Source: Jiulongibacter sediminis
Lineage (GTDB): Bacteria > Bacteroidota > Bacteroidia > Cytophagales > Spirosomataceae
Length of the DNA: 64,000 bases
Assembly (NCBI RefSeq): GCF_001306455.1
Contig: NZ_LGTQ01000005.1
Location: 558,001 to 622,000, forward strand
Direction of reading: 5' to 3'
The position numbers were made by a program, and so were the translations under genes. Of the stretch, positions 25,261 through 33,862 are shown piece by piece; the stretch's first letter is position 1; every line of letters begins with the position of its first letter. The notes beneath the pieces were generated by a model. It was given only the letters and a program-made list of their open reading frames with translations, was not told the origin of the DNA and searched no databases.

Positions 25261-26406
25261 TTATGCGTTTTTGCTCGTTACTTTGAGCGTCTGTTTTACA
25301 AAATTCACTTTTTCTTTCAACTTATCAAAATCGGCATCCACGACTGTAATATGCCCCATTTTGCGAAATGGTTTGGTGATAGCTTTACCGTATAAAAACG
25401 GATGAACGCCAGGCAAACCAAGTACATCTTCCATACCTTCATAATTGGCCGGACCGGTGTGGCCTTCCTCCCCTAATAGGTTAACCATCGCCGATGGTCC
25501 CACTGCAGAAGTGTCCCCGAGAGGTAAATCAAGAATAGCCCTTAAGTGTTGTTCAAATTGAGAAACCAAATTGGCCTTTAATGTATGATGACCGCTGTTA
25601 TGTGGTCTTGGAGCCACTTCATTGATCAAAATCTCTCCATTTTTTGTCAAAAACATTTCAACCGCCAATAGTCCTACAATTCCGAAACACTCTGCGGTTT
25701 GTTTCGCCAGAGATGTCGCCTTTTGAGTAAGTTCTTCATTGATTTTTGCAGGTGCAAAAAGGTATTCAACCAAATTGGCCTCAGGATGAAAAACCATTTC
25801 TACCACCGGGAAGGTCGTAATTTCTCCGCTCTCAGACCGGGCTACCACCACAGCAAGTTCCTTTTCAAAATCGACCATTTGTTCAACCAGAGAAGGTTCT
25901 TCAAAGGCCTTTTGAAAGTCGTCATTCGTTCTGATTAATTGAACACCTCTGCCATCATAACCACCTTCACCAAGTTTATTGACAAAAGGAAGCTCAAAAC
26001 TTGATTTTTGAACCGCATCTTTATTGTCAGTTAACTCAAAACCGGCTGTGGGTAACTGATTATCCGCATAAAATTGCTTTTGAATCCTTTTATCCTTGAT
26101 TTTTCGAAGAATTGCCGGTTGAGGAAAAACCTTCTTCCCTTGTTTTTCGAGGTCTTCCAGAGCCTCAAGGTTTACATTTTCAATTTCAATGGTTATCACA
26201 TCACAATCTTCAGCAAATGACATGACCGTCTTATAATCTTTGAAATCACCGTTGACAAACTCATGAGCAATGAATTTACAAGGTGCAGATGGGTCAGGAT
26301 CTATGGCTTTAATATAGATATCAAAATCAATCGCAGCCTGAATTAACATTCGGCCTAGCTGGCCGCCTCCTAATATTCCTAACTTTTTTTCTGTGCTGTA
26401 TGCCAT
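25261..26406 (-). CDS. purK: N5-carboxyaminoimidazole ribonucleotide synthase
   Basis: 381 residues from the ATG at 26406 (MAYSTEKKLGILGGGQLGRM); the longer open frame upstream reads through the promoter. PurK uses ATP and bicarbonate on AIR. ATP-grasp elements visible: GGGQLGRML, KLGEGGYDGRGV, FEKELAVVVAR, LAVEMFLTKNGEILINEVAPRPHNSGHHT. Forms an operon with purE. Confidence 0.95.
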   Translation of the reverse strand: MAYSTEKKLGILGGGQLGRMLIQAAIDFDIYIKAIDPDPSAPCKFIAHEFVNGDFKDYKTVMSFAEDCDVITIEIENVNLEALEDLEKQGKKVFPQPAILRKIKDKRIQKQFYADNQLPTAGFELTDNKDAVQKSSFELPFVNKLGEGGYDGRGVQLIRTNDDFQKAFEEPSLVEQMVDFEKELAVVVARSESGEITTFPVVEMVFHPEANLVEYLFAPAKINEELTQKATSLAKQTAECFGIVGLLAVEMFLTKNGEILINEVAPRPHNSGHHTLKANLVSQFEQHLRAILDLPLGDTSAVGPSAMVNLLGEEGHTGPANYEGMEDVLGLPGVHPFLYGKAITKPFRKMGHITVVDADFDKLKEKVNFVKQTLKVTSKNA

Positions 26407-26423
26407 AACTGAATATTTGGCTG

Positions 26424-26431
26424 CAAAAATA
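26424..26431 (-). promoter_or_regulatory. -7 element TATTTTTG, candidate purKE promoter
   Basis: Minus-strand TAnnTTTG match 17 bp upstream of the purK ATG and within the divergent gap to the AddB-like gene. It also argues for the shorter purK start. Confidence 0.45.
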
Positions 26432-26486
26432 GGAAGCCACCAATAAAACGTCTTATTATTGTTGAAATACTTCGCCCGGAAACTGA

Positions 26487-29303
26487 ATGAATAGCTTCTT
26501 AAAAACGACTGCACAGCAAATTTTTGATCAGCATACTATTAAGGAGTTGAAAGACCTTTGTGTAGTGTTGCCGAGTAGAAGAGCAACATTTTTCTTTAAA
26601 AAAGAACTGTCTGAGTTTTCTGAAACACCCTTTGTTTCTCCGCATGTTTATTCCATTGACGATTTTGTGACCGAGCTTTCAGGTTTACAAATCGCTGATC
26701 AGGTGACGCTGACCTTTGATCTATTCGAGCTCTATAAGAAGCATGATGAAAGCATCAGTTTTGAAGAGTTTATCACCTGGGGGAGTACAGTGTTAAAGGA
26801 TTTTGACCTGATTGATCAGTATTTGGTTCCTGATGTGAAGGCCTTATTTAATTATATGAGTGAAGCCGAAGCACTTAGTCGCTGGGAGCCCGACAGCAGC
26901 CGGCCTATTGAGGCTACAGCAAATACTCGTTCTTATTTTCGTCTTTACGAAATTCTGGGTAAGGTGTATTATGAGTTCCGGCAGCATCTTCAAAACCAGA
27001 AAAGTGCCTATAGAGGTATGGCTTACAGACTCTTAGCCGAAGATTTCGAGCAAATAGACATCGATGACGTAGAGTTCTCTCATTTCTATTTTGTGGGTTT
27101 AAACGCTCTCAGTAAATCAGAAGAACAAATTATCAGTCGACTGGTCAAATCTAAAAAAGCGACCTGCTTTTGGGACACCGATCAATGGTTTATGAACTCA
27201 ACTCATCAGGCAGGTGATGTTCTGAGGAGATACAGGAATAGTCAGGTTTTCGGCAAATGGAATGAACCGGCTGACCTTTTAAGAACCGCTGAACGTGAGG
27301 TTAATATTTTCGATAGTCCTTTTGAGACTTTACAATCAAAGCTCGGAAGTCAGTTTTTAGGCTCTGAGTCAACGGTTTTCGTCGTTCCCGATGAAAATTT
27401 GATACAGCCTTTGCTCTTTTCCATGGGGCAGGATGTCGCAGATTATAATATCACGATGGGGCTCGGGATGGGCCAATCAAAGATTGCGGTATTAATGAAC
27501 GATCACCTTGCAATGCATACTGAGGGTGCCTACCTCTCTGCTGACGGGGTGAAGTTTAATCATCGATACCTGCTTAAACTTTTAAATAATCCATTGGTAA
27601 AGGCTTACGAACAGATCGTTTATCCGATTGAGAAGCCTTATCAGAGCCTTTCTAATTTCATCATTGAGAAAAACAAGGTCTTTATTACGGGTGACGAGGT
27701 AACTAAAAAATTAGCTTCAGATAAGCTATTTGACTTATTCTGTAGAGCTTGGAAAGGGAAAGCACAGAATATCGTCGTATTGCAGCAAAAGGTTCTTGAA
27801 CTGCTTCAGGATCAATTAATCCAGGAGTTAGATGTGATGGAAAAGGGGTTCTTTATGCTCTATTTTTCTGTTTTAAACAGACTGGTCGATGAAATTAAAA
27901 AACATTCTGAGTTTAACACCGATGCCTTAAAGGCACTTTTGAAAGAACTTTTGAAGCAACATCGCGTACCATTTACCGGCGAACCTGTCGCTCCTTTACA
28001 AATCATGAGTTTGCTGGAGACTAGATGTCTTGATTTTGAACACGTTGTGTTATTTTCATTCAATGAAGGTGTAGTCCCCTCTTCTCAAAAGAATAACTCG
28101 CTCATACCTTTTGAAGCCTGTAAAGAGTATGGTATTCCGGTTTTTTCTGATCAGGATAGTATCATGGCCTACCACTTTTACAGACTCATGATGCGGGCAA
28201 AAAAAGTGGATATTATCTATACTTCTGGAGGAACATCGGGTGTAGGTGGGGGTAAGGAGAAAAGCCGGTTTGTGCTGCAGCTTTTGCATAAACTTGCTCC
28301 TGAAAATCCAAAAATGAAGGTATCTGAATCCAAGGTGGATTTTGTAAAAGATGATATTGATGAGAATACCGAGATTATTATTGAGAAAGATCAGGAACTC
28401 GTTCAAAAGATAACCGAATATCTTACAAAAAGAGGAATATCGGCATCTGCTCTGAGTACTTACTATGATTGTAGTCTACGCTTTTACTACTCTAAAATTC
28501 TTGGTTTAAGTGAACTTGATGAAGTTGAGGAAACTTTCGGAAATGATGTTTTCGGTAATTGGATTCATTACAGCATTGAGAAAATTGCAAAGGAAGTTAT
28601 TCTGGAGAAAAACCTGATTACCGATGGACTTAAGCCCAAGGTGCTCGCCGCTATTCCTCGTGTACTAGATTCAGTATTTAATGAGCATTTTGCTGGTTAT
28701 AGTGCAGATAGAGGAATAAATGTAGTTTATCGGGTTATGGCTAATCAGCTTTTGAAAACGTATTATGAGAAAGTGCTTTTCGAAGGCAATGATAACCTGA
28801 TTGTTGCGTCTGAACTTAAAATTAAGGCCCCTCAGCAGCACGAAAAACTGAGCTATAGTTTAACCGGTAATATTGATAGCGTGGAGTTTGAAAATGGTGT
28901 TTTAAAGCTTATTGATTTCAAAACCGGTACTGTAAAAAACGCCGAACTCAATTTTTCGTCAAAAGAAACCTTTAATGAAGCCTTCAAAAGTGCCTCAAAA
29001 GGGAAATTCAGGCAGATGTCTATCTACAAATATTTAGCATATCATGAGCTTCAGAAAAGTGGGAAACTTAACGGATTTAGTCTTAGCCCATCAACACCAA
29101 TGGAAGCTGGGATGTATTCCTTCAGAGATTTGAGTGAATTCCATCAACAAAACCAGATCCCACTGGAAGACCTTAAAAGGGAGGTCGAAAAAGCTCTTTC
29201 CGATTTTGTGGACGAAATTACTGATTCCCAAATTCCATTTGCTCAAACGGATGACCTGAAAAAATGTGAATGGTGCCCATTTAAAGAGGTTTGTGGACGA
29301 TAA
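26487..29303 (+). CDS. AddB-like PD-(D/E)XK nuclease/helicase-related protein
   Basis: 938 residues. The protein resembles the inactivated-helicase plus nuclease arrangement of AddB: N-terminal CVVLPSRRATFFFKKEL, a central region with LETRCLDFEHVVLFSFNEGVVPS and IMAYHFYRLMMRA (UvrD-like motifs V-VI area without a clear Walker A), and a C-terminal RecB-type nuclease with SALSTYYDCSLRFYY (Cys near 659), LKLIDFKTGT (catalytic D-x-K near 807-810) and CEWCPFKEVCG (Cys near 927-937). The four Cys would hold an Fe-S cluster. AddAB processes double-strand DNA ends for recombination. No addA is adjacent. Confidence 0.88.
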   Translation: MNSFLKTTAQQIFDQHTIKELKDLCVVLPSRRATFFFKKELSEFSETPFVSPHVYSIDDFVTELSGLQIADQVTLTFDLFELYKKHDESISFEEFITWGSTVLKDFDLIDQYLVPDVKALFNYMSEAEALSRWEPDSSRPIEATANTRSYFRLYEILGKVYYEFRQHLQNQKSAYRGMAYRLLAEDFEQIDIDDVEFSHFYFVGLNALSKSEEQIISRLVKSKKATCFWDTDQWFMNSTHQAGDVLRRYRNSQVFGKWNEPADLLRTAEREVNIFDSPFETLQSKLGSQFLGSESTVFVVPDENLIQPLLFSMGQDVADYNITMGLGMGQSKIAVLMNDHLAMHTEGAYLSADGVKFNHRYLLKLLNNPLVKAYEQIVYPIEKPYQSLSNFIIEKNKVFITGDEVTKKLASDKLFDLFCRAWKGKAQNIVVLQQKVLELLQDQLIQELDVMEKGFFMLYFSVLNRLVDEIKKHSEFNTDALKALLKELLKQHRVPFTGEPVAPLQIMSLLETRCLDFEHVVLFSFNEGVVPSSQKNNSLIPFEACKEYGIPVFSDQDSIMAYHFYRLMMRAKKVDIIYTSGGTSGVGGGKEKSRFVLQLLHKLAPENPKMKVSESKVDFVKDDIDENTEIIIEKDQELVQKITEYLTKRGISASALSTYYDCSLRFYYSKILGLSELDEVEETFGNDVFGNWIHYSIEKIAKEVILEKNLITDGLKPKVLAAIPRVLDSVFNEHFAGYSADRGINVVYRVMANQLLKTYYEKVLFEGNDNLIVASELKIKAPQQHEKLSYSLTGNIDSVEFENGVLKLIDFKTGTVKNAELNFSSKETFNEAFKSASKGKFRQMSIYKYLAYHELQKSGKLNGFSLSPSTPMEAGMYSFRDLSEFHQQNQIPLEDLKREVEKALSDFVDEITDSQIPFAQTDDLKKCEWCPFKEVCGR

Positions 29304-29313
29304 AAACAACGGT

Positions 29314-30402
29314 ATGAAACAGATATCTCTTTTCCTGATTTTAACCATTTTTCTTATTTCTTGTGAAAGCAAAGAGGAGTCAGATAACACTTTAAACAAG
29401 TCTGTTCAACTTGATCGGGAACTGGCAGAGAAGCTTGTTGAATTACCGCTGGCGTGTGTTCAGACGGAGTATCCGAACAGACTGGGACAAACTTTAGGGG
29501 CGGAAGATGATTTGGCAACTCCAAAACAACTCAGACCGGCCTTTTACGGCTGTTTTGACTGGCATTCAGCCGTTCATGGCCATTGGTCTTTGGTTAAATT
29601 ACTAAGGCTTTACCCTGAACTTGAAAAGGCTGACCAAATCAAAGAAGTACTGGTTCAGCACCTTAGTTCTGATAATATCCAGACCGAGCTCGATTTTTTT
29701 ATGACGGAGCACAATCGGAATTTTGAGAGAACGTACGGTTGGGCCTGGCTATTAAAACTTTCGCAGGAGTTGAAATTATGGGAAGACCCTTGGGGGCCCG
29801 AACTGGACCAAAATCTGGAACCCTTGACTCAGCACATTGAGAAAAGCTATCTTACTTTCTTGCCCAAACTTCAGTATCCCATTCGCACAGGTGACCACCC
29901 GAATTCGGCTTTCGGGTTAAGCTTTGCCTATGATTATGCCGTTTTTGCTGAGAATGATTCATTGAAATCAATGATCGAAAAGCGGGCAAAAGACTTCTTT
30001 TTATGCGATAAAGGTTGCCCAATGGAATGGGAGCCTTCCGGATACGACTTTCTTTCTCCATGCCTTGAAGAAGTTGGTTTGATGATCAGAGTTTTGCCCA
30101 AAGGAGAGTTTGATCAATGGTTAGGGAATTTCATGCCTGACATTTTGAATCCAAACTTTTCTCTGAAGCCAGGTAAAGTAGGGGATAGAGCCGACGGAAC
30201 TTTGGTTCATCTGGACGGACTGAACTTCAGCCGGGCCTGGAATCTTTACTTATTAGCAGAACGGTATCCGGAAAAAGACCACCTTCAAAAACTAGCCGAT
30301 GATCACATTAATTACTCTCTTGACCAGATAAGTGATGAGAATTATGAAGGGACGCATTGGCTGGGAACTTTCGCCCTCAAGGCTCTGGAGGGTGCGGATT
30401 AA
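29314..30402 (+). CDS. DUF2891 family lipoprotein
   Basis: 362 residues from the ATG at 29314, which begins a lipoprotein signal (MKQISLFLILTIFLISC; lipobox LISC, Cys17). DUF2891 features: RPAFYGCFDWHSAVHGHW, ERTYGWAWLLKLSQEL, RTGDHPNSAFGL and FSRAWNLYLLA, suggesting an alpha/alpha barrel. Likely periplasmic-side lipid-anchored; enzymatic role unknown. It is the last chromosomal gene before the integrated element. Confidence 0.88.
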   Translation: MKQISLFLILTIFLISCESKEESDNTLNKSVQLDRELAEKLVELPLACVQTEYPNRLGQTLGAEDDLATPKQLRPAFYGCFDWHSAVHGHWSLVKLLRLYPELEKADQIKEVLVQHLSSDNIQTELDFFMTEHNRNFERTYGWAWLLKLSQELKLWEDPWGPELDQNLEPLTQHIEKSYLTFLPKLQYPIRTGDHPNSAFGLSFAYDYAVFAENDSLKSMIEKRAKDFFLCDKGCPMEWEPSGYDFLSPCLEEVGLMIRVLPKGEFDQWLGNFMPDILNPNFSLKPGKVGDRADGTLVHLDGLNFSRAWNLYLLAERYPEKDHLQKLADDHINYSLDQISDENYEGTHWLGTFALKALEGAD

Positions 30403-30417
30403 GCATTTGAAACGAAA

Positions 30418-30441
30418 AAAGCTCCGATTTCTCGGAGCTTT
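30418..30441 (+). terminator. Terminator after the DUF2891 gene
   Basis: Stem AGCTCCGA/TCGGAGCT with A and T runs on both sides, 16 bp past the stop; can act in both directions. It is the last sequence before the attachment-site remnant. Confidence 0.75.
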
Positions 30442-30447
30442 CTATTT

Positions 30448-30481
30448 GCAGAGGGATAGCGATCCGAACCCCCAGACCTTT
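30448..30481. repeat. Left attachment-site remnant (partial tRNA-Ser 3' end)
   Basis: 34 bp matching 37748-37781 at 30 of 34 positions (differences at 30457, 30460, 30464 and 30474), at an offset of exactly 7300 bp and in the same orientation. It corresponds to the acceptor 3' strand, T arm and part of the variable arm of tRNA-Ser. Two of the changes break T-stem pairs and the 5' part of a tRNA is absent, so it is not a functional tRNA. It marks the left end of the integrated element. Confidence 0.85.
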
Positions 30482-30837
30482 TTTAATTATATAGTTTTCG
30501 TGACACCCAAAAAAAGTTGATAATTTTTAGCCTTGAAACCTACAAAAAAGCAAGCATTACTTTTTGATTTGGAGTGAAAGAGTGAAGAGAAATTATAAAG
30601 GTTATAACCTCTAGTCAACTTAATATTTAATAAAATCAACTTATTCTTTCTGAAAATTAGTCTGAAGACCCGCAAAGAGGATAAAATGAAATATATTGTC
30701 GGCCAATCAATTTGAAAGAAGCAGGGAAATAATTGGATAAAATATTCAAGACCTTTTCCAAATTGAGAGTAAATACTCGTCTATTTTCAATTAGTGAAAT
30801 ACTACTTTAGAATAATGGTGCTCAAATTAAAATATTT
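30482..30837. other. AT-rich left end of the element, no gene
   Basis: Part of the 435-bp gene-free stretch 30403-30837. After the att remnant it holds an 11-bp copy of the sequence abutting the tRNA-Ser gene (TATAGTTTTCG, 30490-30500), then AT-rich sequence without a convincing gene. TACTTTAG at about 30802 is one base off the TAnnTTTG -7 consensus and could drive the defence operon. An eight-codon ORF (30815-30841) overlaps the ATPase start as ATGA. Confidence 0.5.
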
Positions 30838-33225
30838 ATGACGAAAGTTTCCTTCAGCGTTTCTGCCAGAACTGCCAAACTAATTGGGCAAGAGAACTTT
30901 GCATCAGCCGAGGGGGCGATTGTTGAGTTGGTTAAAAATGGATATGACGCCGATGCTAAGAACTGTATAATAATCTTTCAAAATCATGACAGCTTTTCTA
31001 AGCATCCAGTTCTTTACATCATTGATAACGGTGTGGGAATGACCAGAAAAGTAATTCAGGATCACTGGATGAAGATTGGAACAGATGATAAACTTCAAAA
31101 CTACCTATCGGCCGATGGTCGTGTAAAAACCGGGGCCAAAGGTATTGGAAGGTTTGCATTAGATAGACTTGGGCAGGAGTCAGAAATGAAAACTATTTCC
31201 AAAGAAGAGCCAATTGAGAAGTCGATTTGGAAAGTCAAATGGAGCGATTTCGAACAAGTAGGCGTGGCCATTCATCAAGTAAAGGCCGATTTGGACCCAA
31301 GTGATGAACTAGACATTAAAGATGAGTTAAAAGCACAGTTTCAAGGATTTAAAGAAATTATAAATGTTCTGGACAAAACAAAATTTGATTCGGGAACTGT
31401 ACTCAAAATATCCCCACTAAAGGATGACTGGAATGTTGAGTCTATAAAGAGTCTCTTCAATAATTTGGAGGTTTTAATTCCACCTAAGGAGCAGCCAGAA
31501 TTTGCTGTACATCTGTTTTCAACCAACCAACTAGACGATTTTGGAGAAGTCAATAGTGCATATTATGATGATTTTGACTACAAAATTACAGCTAAGTACA
31601 TGGCAGATGATAAAAACACGGTATCAGTTGAAATTACAAGGAATGAGCTAGATGTAAAAAGACTCGAAGAGAATTTTGGTGAAGTTTTTGAGTTTGACCA
31701 AATGAAGGAATTTCCATACCGACTTGAGGACTTCAAAAAAGAGAATTTGACAATAAGTCGTCCTCTACTCAAATTGCCTGGTTTTTCGAAAGTAGACCCA
31801 GAATTACTTAAACAGATTGGCAAATTTGATTTCACATTTTACTTCCTGAAAAAGTCGCTTGTGAAAAAGGATTTAGTAAGATATCCGTATAAGAGTATGT
31901 CTCAGGCAAACCGAAAGGCTTGGCTTGAGAAATTTGGAGGAGTTAAGATTTTTAGAGATGATTTTAGGGTTAGGCCATATGGAGAAGATGGACAAGATTG
32001 GCTTGACCTTGGTAAAAGAGAGTCACGAAGTCCAGGGGGACCAGGTCAAAAAATGGGTGGCTATCGAATAGGACCAGATCAAATTTCAGGAACTGTTTCT
32101 ATTTCCAGAATTGCCAATGCAAGTTTTCAAGACAAATCCGGTCGTGAGGGTATCCAGGAAAATGAAGCTTTTAATCTATTCAAGAATATTATTGTCGAGA
32201 TCATTGCAATTTTCGAGCGGGATCGTAATGTTGTGATGTTTAATCTCAATGAACTTGAAAAGGCAAAAAACAAGGTTGAGGGGGATAAGCAAAAGGCAAA
32301 AGAAGAAGCTGAAAAAATATTAAGCCAAGGAGAAAATGTGGAATCCGACGGTTCAGAAGATGGGCAGGATGATTCTACCCCAGATGATTCGGACCCTACG
32401 GAGCGAGAAAGGCTCTTTGCTCGTAACACAAAAGTCCTTGAACAAGAAATAGAAGAAAAGGATGAGGAGATAAGGTTTTTGAGAGGGTTAGCAAGTGTAG
32501 GTCTGATAATTTCATCTTTTGCTCATGAACTGAAAAGCTTGAGAACAAGATTATCTCCTAGAACTGATTTTCTAGCTGGTGAGCTAAAAAAGTATATCTC
32601 CAAGGAAGATTTAAACGATGTCAATAAGCAAGAGAATCCTTTCTTCATGTTACAATTGATGAAAGAAGAGGACTTGAAACTCAAGCACTGGCTCGATTAT
32701 TCCCTTAGTACATTGAAAAGGGATAAGAGAACCAGAACAAATGTGAATATTGGTGAGTACTTCGAAAAATTTGAAGCAATTTGGAGCAATGCCTTGAAAC
32801 AGCGAAAAGTTCAGATTGTAAGAAAAGGTAGCAAAGACTCTGCGAATGTCATTAAGGCTTTTGAGGTTGATCTTGATGCCATTTTTCATAATCTTTTATC
32901 CAACTCCCTGACGGCTCTAAAAGAGAGAAAAGGAGACTATAAAAAACAAGTAACAATTGAATGGAAGGTTGTTGATGATTACATTGAAATTTTGTTCAAC
33001 GACAATGGTGTCGGTCTGGCTGAGGAATATCAAGCAGAACCAAATCGAATATTTGAGTACAACGAATCTTCAAAGCGAAATAATAAAGGAGATAAAATTG
33101 GAACTGGAATGGGTCTGTATATTGTCAATCTGGTTATTGACGATTATAACAAAGCAAAGCTCCAGCTAATGCCCGCTGAAGAGGGCTTTACAATTAAAAT
33201 AAATTTGCCAAAACGAAAGAAATAA
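30838..33225 (+). CDS. Dual GHKL ATPase: MORC/Hsp90-like N-terminus plus histidine kinase-like C-terminus
   Basis: 795 residues, soluble. Residues 1-120 are a GHKL ATPase: N-box EGAIVELVKNGYDADA (Glu30, Asn34), G1 IIDNGVGM (Asp63) and lid KTGAKGIGRFALDRLG (97-112). A transducer-like region follows to about 450, including KSGREGIQ (433-440). Residues 470-550 form a charged coiled coil with an acidic patch (501-523). Then come an H-box-like SFAHELKSL (His563) and a second GHKL domain: N-box FHNLLSNSLTAL (683-694), G1 NDNGVGL (722-727), G2 GTGMGLYIV (755-763). No membrane segment or sensor domain is seen. Lead gene of a four-gene operon with a receiver protein 7 bp downstream. Inferred role: intracellular sensor that controls the nuclease. 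Whether His563 is phosphorylated is unproven. Confidence 0.88.
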   Translation: MTKVSFSVSARTAKLIGQENFASAEGAIVELVKNGYDADAKNCIIIFQNHDSFSKHPVLYIIDNGVGMTRKVIQDHWMKIGTDDKLQNYLSADGRVKTGAKGIGRFALDRLGQESEMKTISKEEPIEKSIWKVKWSDFEQVGVAIHQVKADLDPSDELDIKDELKAQFQGFKEIINVLDKTKFDSGTVLKISPLKDDWNVESIKSLFNNLEVLIPPKEQPEFAVHLFSTNQLDDFGEVNSAYYDDFDYKITAKYMADDKNTVSVEITRNELDVKRLEENFGEVFEFDQMKEFPYRLEDFKKENLTISRPLLKLPGFSKVDPELLKQIGKFDFTFYFLKKSLVKKDLVRYPYKSMSQANRKAWLEKFGGVKIFRDDFRVRPYGEDGQDWLDLGKRESRSPGGPGQKMGGYRIGPDQISGTVSISRIANASFQDKSGREGIQENEAFNLFKNIIVEIIAIFERDRNVVMFNLNELEKAKNKVEGDKQKAKEEAEKILSQGENVESDGSEDGQDDSTPDDSDPTERERLFARNTKVLEQEIEEKDEEIRFLRGLASVGLIISSFAHELKSLRTRLSPRTDFLAGELKKYISKEDLNDVNKQENPFFMLQLMKEEDLKLKHWLDYSLSTLKRDKRTRTNVNIGEYFEKFEAIWSNALKQRKVQIVRKGSKDSANVIKAFEVDLDAIFHNLLSNSLTALKERKGDYKKQVTIEWKVVDDYIEILFNDNGVGLAEEYQAEPNRIFEYNESSKRNNKGDKIGTGMGLYIVNLVIDDYNKAKLQLMPAEEGFTIKINLPKRKK

Positions 33226-33232
33226 AATCGTC

Positions 33233-33862
33233 ATGCTTAGGGTAGGATATATTGATGAAGATGAAGGACAAAGGAATTCTTTCCATCACTTGTTCAAAGA
33301 TGAATTTGAAGTAATTCTTTTTGAAATAACCGAGGAGACCAATGCAGAAAATTTGGTTGATGAGGTATTGAAGTCGGCTATTGATGTTTTAGTTCTCGAT
33401 TTCAGATTGGACGAAAATGGTCTGGTTGATTTCAATGCGGATAAACTAGTTGAGGGAATTCAAGCCATAAATTTGTTTTATCCTCTGGTAGTTCTTACTT
33501 CTCATGAAGTAGATGCCCTTGATCATCTGGAAAATGCACATCTAGTCAATGGTAAAGATGACATGCTGGACTCGAAAATTGACATTTTTAAGCAAAAGCT
33601 CAGAAGTATAGCCTTGGATAATAAGAGAAAGATTGAAAGTGCTGAGGCAGAGTTAAAGAAATTGGAAGAGAAAAGAATAAATGGAGGCTTTGATTCAAAA
33701 GAAGAAGATAGATATGTTGAACTGAGCAGCTTTCTGGATCAAACTATTTCTGCAAAAGGAAGAGTATCGAGGAGCTTCTATTCTGAACATACAAACAAGA
33801 AGCTAGATGACTTGATTGGCCTGGCGGAACAGATGTTAAACAAAATGCCAGATCAGGAGTAA
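33233..33862 (+). CDS. Stand-alone response-regulator receiver protein with coiled-coil tail
   Basis: 209 residues. Receiver-domain residues are present: acidic cluster Asp8/Asp10 in GYIDEDE, phospho-acceptor Asp56 in VLVLDFRLDENG, Thr/Ser in VVLTSHE (89-90) and a Lys at 108. After residue 120 comes a helical, charged tail (SAEAELKKLEEKR) and an end rich in Leu/Lys, with no DNA-binding output domain. It is 7 bp after the dual ATPase gene and its stop overlaps the HNH gene start (TAATG), so kinase, receiver and nuclease are likely made together. It probably relays a phosphoryl signal to a protein partner. Confidence 0.85.
   Translation: MLRVGYIDEDEGQRNSFHHLFKDEFEVILFEITEETNAENLVDEVLKSAIDVLVLDFRLDENGLVDFNADKLVEGIQAINLFYPLVVLTSHEVDALDHLENAHLVNGKDDMLDSKIDIFKQKLRSIALDNKRKIESAEAELKKLEEKRINGGFDSKEEDRYVELSSFLDQTISAKGRVSRSFYSEHTNKKLDDLIGLAEQMLNKMPDQE

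Noticed and set aside
30448-30481. Possible second tRNA-Ser gene
   Set aside because: Only the 3' third of a tRNA is present, two T-stem pairs are broken, and no 5' acceptor strand or anticodon arm precedes it on the minus strand.
30487-30675. Minus-strand 62-codon frame in the element's left end
   Set aside because: AT-rich, compositionally biased (Lys, Asn, Phe), no recognisable domain, and overlaps the att remnant flank.
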